Part shown: positions 63,724-64,000 of the stretch, one piece after another
Position numbering within the stretch: the first letter of the stretch is position 1
Layout: the number at the start of each line of letters is the position of its first letter
Source of the DNA: Gallionellales bacterium GWA2_54_124
Lineage (GTDB): Bacteria; Pseudomonadota; Gammaproteobacteria; Burkholderiales; Gallionellaceae
Reading direction: 5' to 3'
Length of the DNA: 64,000 nt
Assembly: GCA_001801025.1 (NCBI GenBank)
Contig: MGWO01000013.1
Span: 202,476-266,475, forward strand
The notes under the pieces: generated by a model
What the model was told of the DNA's origin: nothing
Seen by the model: only the letters and a program-made list of their open reading frames with translations
Database searches by the model: none
Program-made: the position numbers and the translations under genes

Positions 63724-64000
63724 TTAAATAACCTTGGAATAGCGCGCGTGCTCAGTGCGAGTACGCAGATACTTATCAAACACCATGCAGATATTACGTA
63801 TCAGCATGCGTCCCTTGGGCGTAACGCTGATCCACTGAGGGGAAATCTCGAGCAAACCTTCTTTCTCATACTCTCGCAACTCTTCGAGCTCGGTTGCGAA
63901 GTAGCTGTCAAAATCGATCAGGTAGGCAATATTGAGCGACTCTTTTGAGAGCTCGAAATGACACATCAGATCCTGAATAATGGCGCGACGCACCAGGTCA
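63724..64000 (-). CDS. hemN: HemN, oxygen-independent coproporphyrinogen III oxidase (3' end only)
   Basis: Partial gene cut by the window edge; the N-terminal radical-SAM part lies beyond position 64000. The visible C-terminal domain (RRAIIQDLMCHFELSKESLNI, FATELEELREYEKEGLLEI, ISVTPKGRMLIRNICMVFDKYLR) is characteristic of HemN, which decarboxylates coproporphyrinogen III anaerobically for haem synthesis. Haem supply fits a cytochrome-rich cell. It ends 65 bp upstream of mutY. Confidence 0.93.
   Translation of the reverse strand, partial: DLVRRAIIQDLMCHFELSKESLNIAYLIDFDSYFATELEELREYEKEGLLEISPQWISVTPKGRMLIRNICMVFDKYLRTRTEHARYSKVI

Overview
The window looks like a chromosomal segment of a betaproteobacterium. 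I infer a Nitrosomonadales/Gallionellaceae-like (iron- or sulfur-oxidising) lineage from the dcw gene order, the kdsD-kdsC-lptCAB-rpoN-hpf-ptsN-hprK-rapZ order, several small c-type cytochromes, and a TusA/DsrE/rhodanese sulfur-handling protein. No rRNA, tRNA, insertion sequence, prophage or CRISPR array was seen. Most of the window is conserved core genome.

Layout. (1) 41-17790, minus strand: a complete division and cell-wall (dcw) operon, mraZ-rsmH-ftsL-ftsI-murE-murF-mraY-murD-ftsW-murG-murC-[murB-ddl fused]-ftsQ-ftsA-ftsZ. It is read from a sigma70 promoter overlaid by four 10-bp-spaced MraZ boxes, and most genes overlap by 4 bp. (2) 18.0-24.4 kb: a TetR regulator with two class II c-type cytochromes, a Gly-rich exported protein, a four-module CoA-disulfide-reductase/rhodanese/TusA/DsrE protein divergent from an exported rhodanese, and a 2-Cys peroxiredoxin. 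(3) 24.4-29.9 kb: msbA, then a cobalamin locus (riboswitch, BtuB-like receptor, unnamed membrane protein, cobO). (4) 30.0-35.5 kb: a ZapB-like coiled-coil gene on an apparently leaderless promoter, zapA, 6S RNA, a DUF445 protein, an EVE protein, a TauE/SafE permease and a RelA lacking its C-terminal ACT domain. (5) 35.5-40.2 kb: a livFGMHK branched-chain amino acid ABC transporter. (6) 40.3-46.5 kb: two related class I cytochromes, a His/Cys-rich small protein, a hexose-6-P mutarotase, ilvD, lgt and a CorC-like protein. (7) 46.6-50.4 kb: pilC-pilD-coaE-zapD-yacG. (8) 50.4-60.4 kb, minus strand: Nudix-ThiE-like fusion, ubiX, two membrane proteins, rapZ, hprK, ptsN, hpf, rpoN, lptB, lptA, lptC, kdsC, kdsD. 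(9) A KefB/C-type antiporter, mutY and the 3' end of hemN.

The least expected signal is a dispersed family of degenerate 7-bp tandem repeats. I found seven loci. Four are head-to-head inverted arrays with consensus GGNNAGT, and three carry the related GGATNNA unit. They lie between genes (murG/ftsW, both sides of pilC) and also inside essential genes. One is an exact 9 x 7 = 63-bp in-frame insert in murB; others form the end of murF, the Ddl linker, and the N-terminus of a HepT/Gx-transporter-like protein. This resembles the heptanucleotide STRR repeats known from cyanobacteria. I am not aware of a description for this lineage, but I could not search.

Start codons were adjusted from the ORF track where a ribosome-binding site, a 4-bp overlap or family length pointed to a different start. 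All functions are assigned from recognisable motifs; no database was queried.
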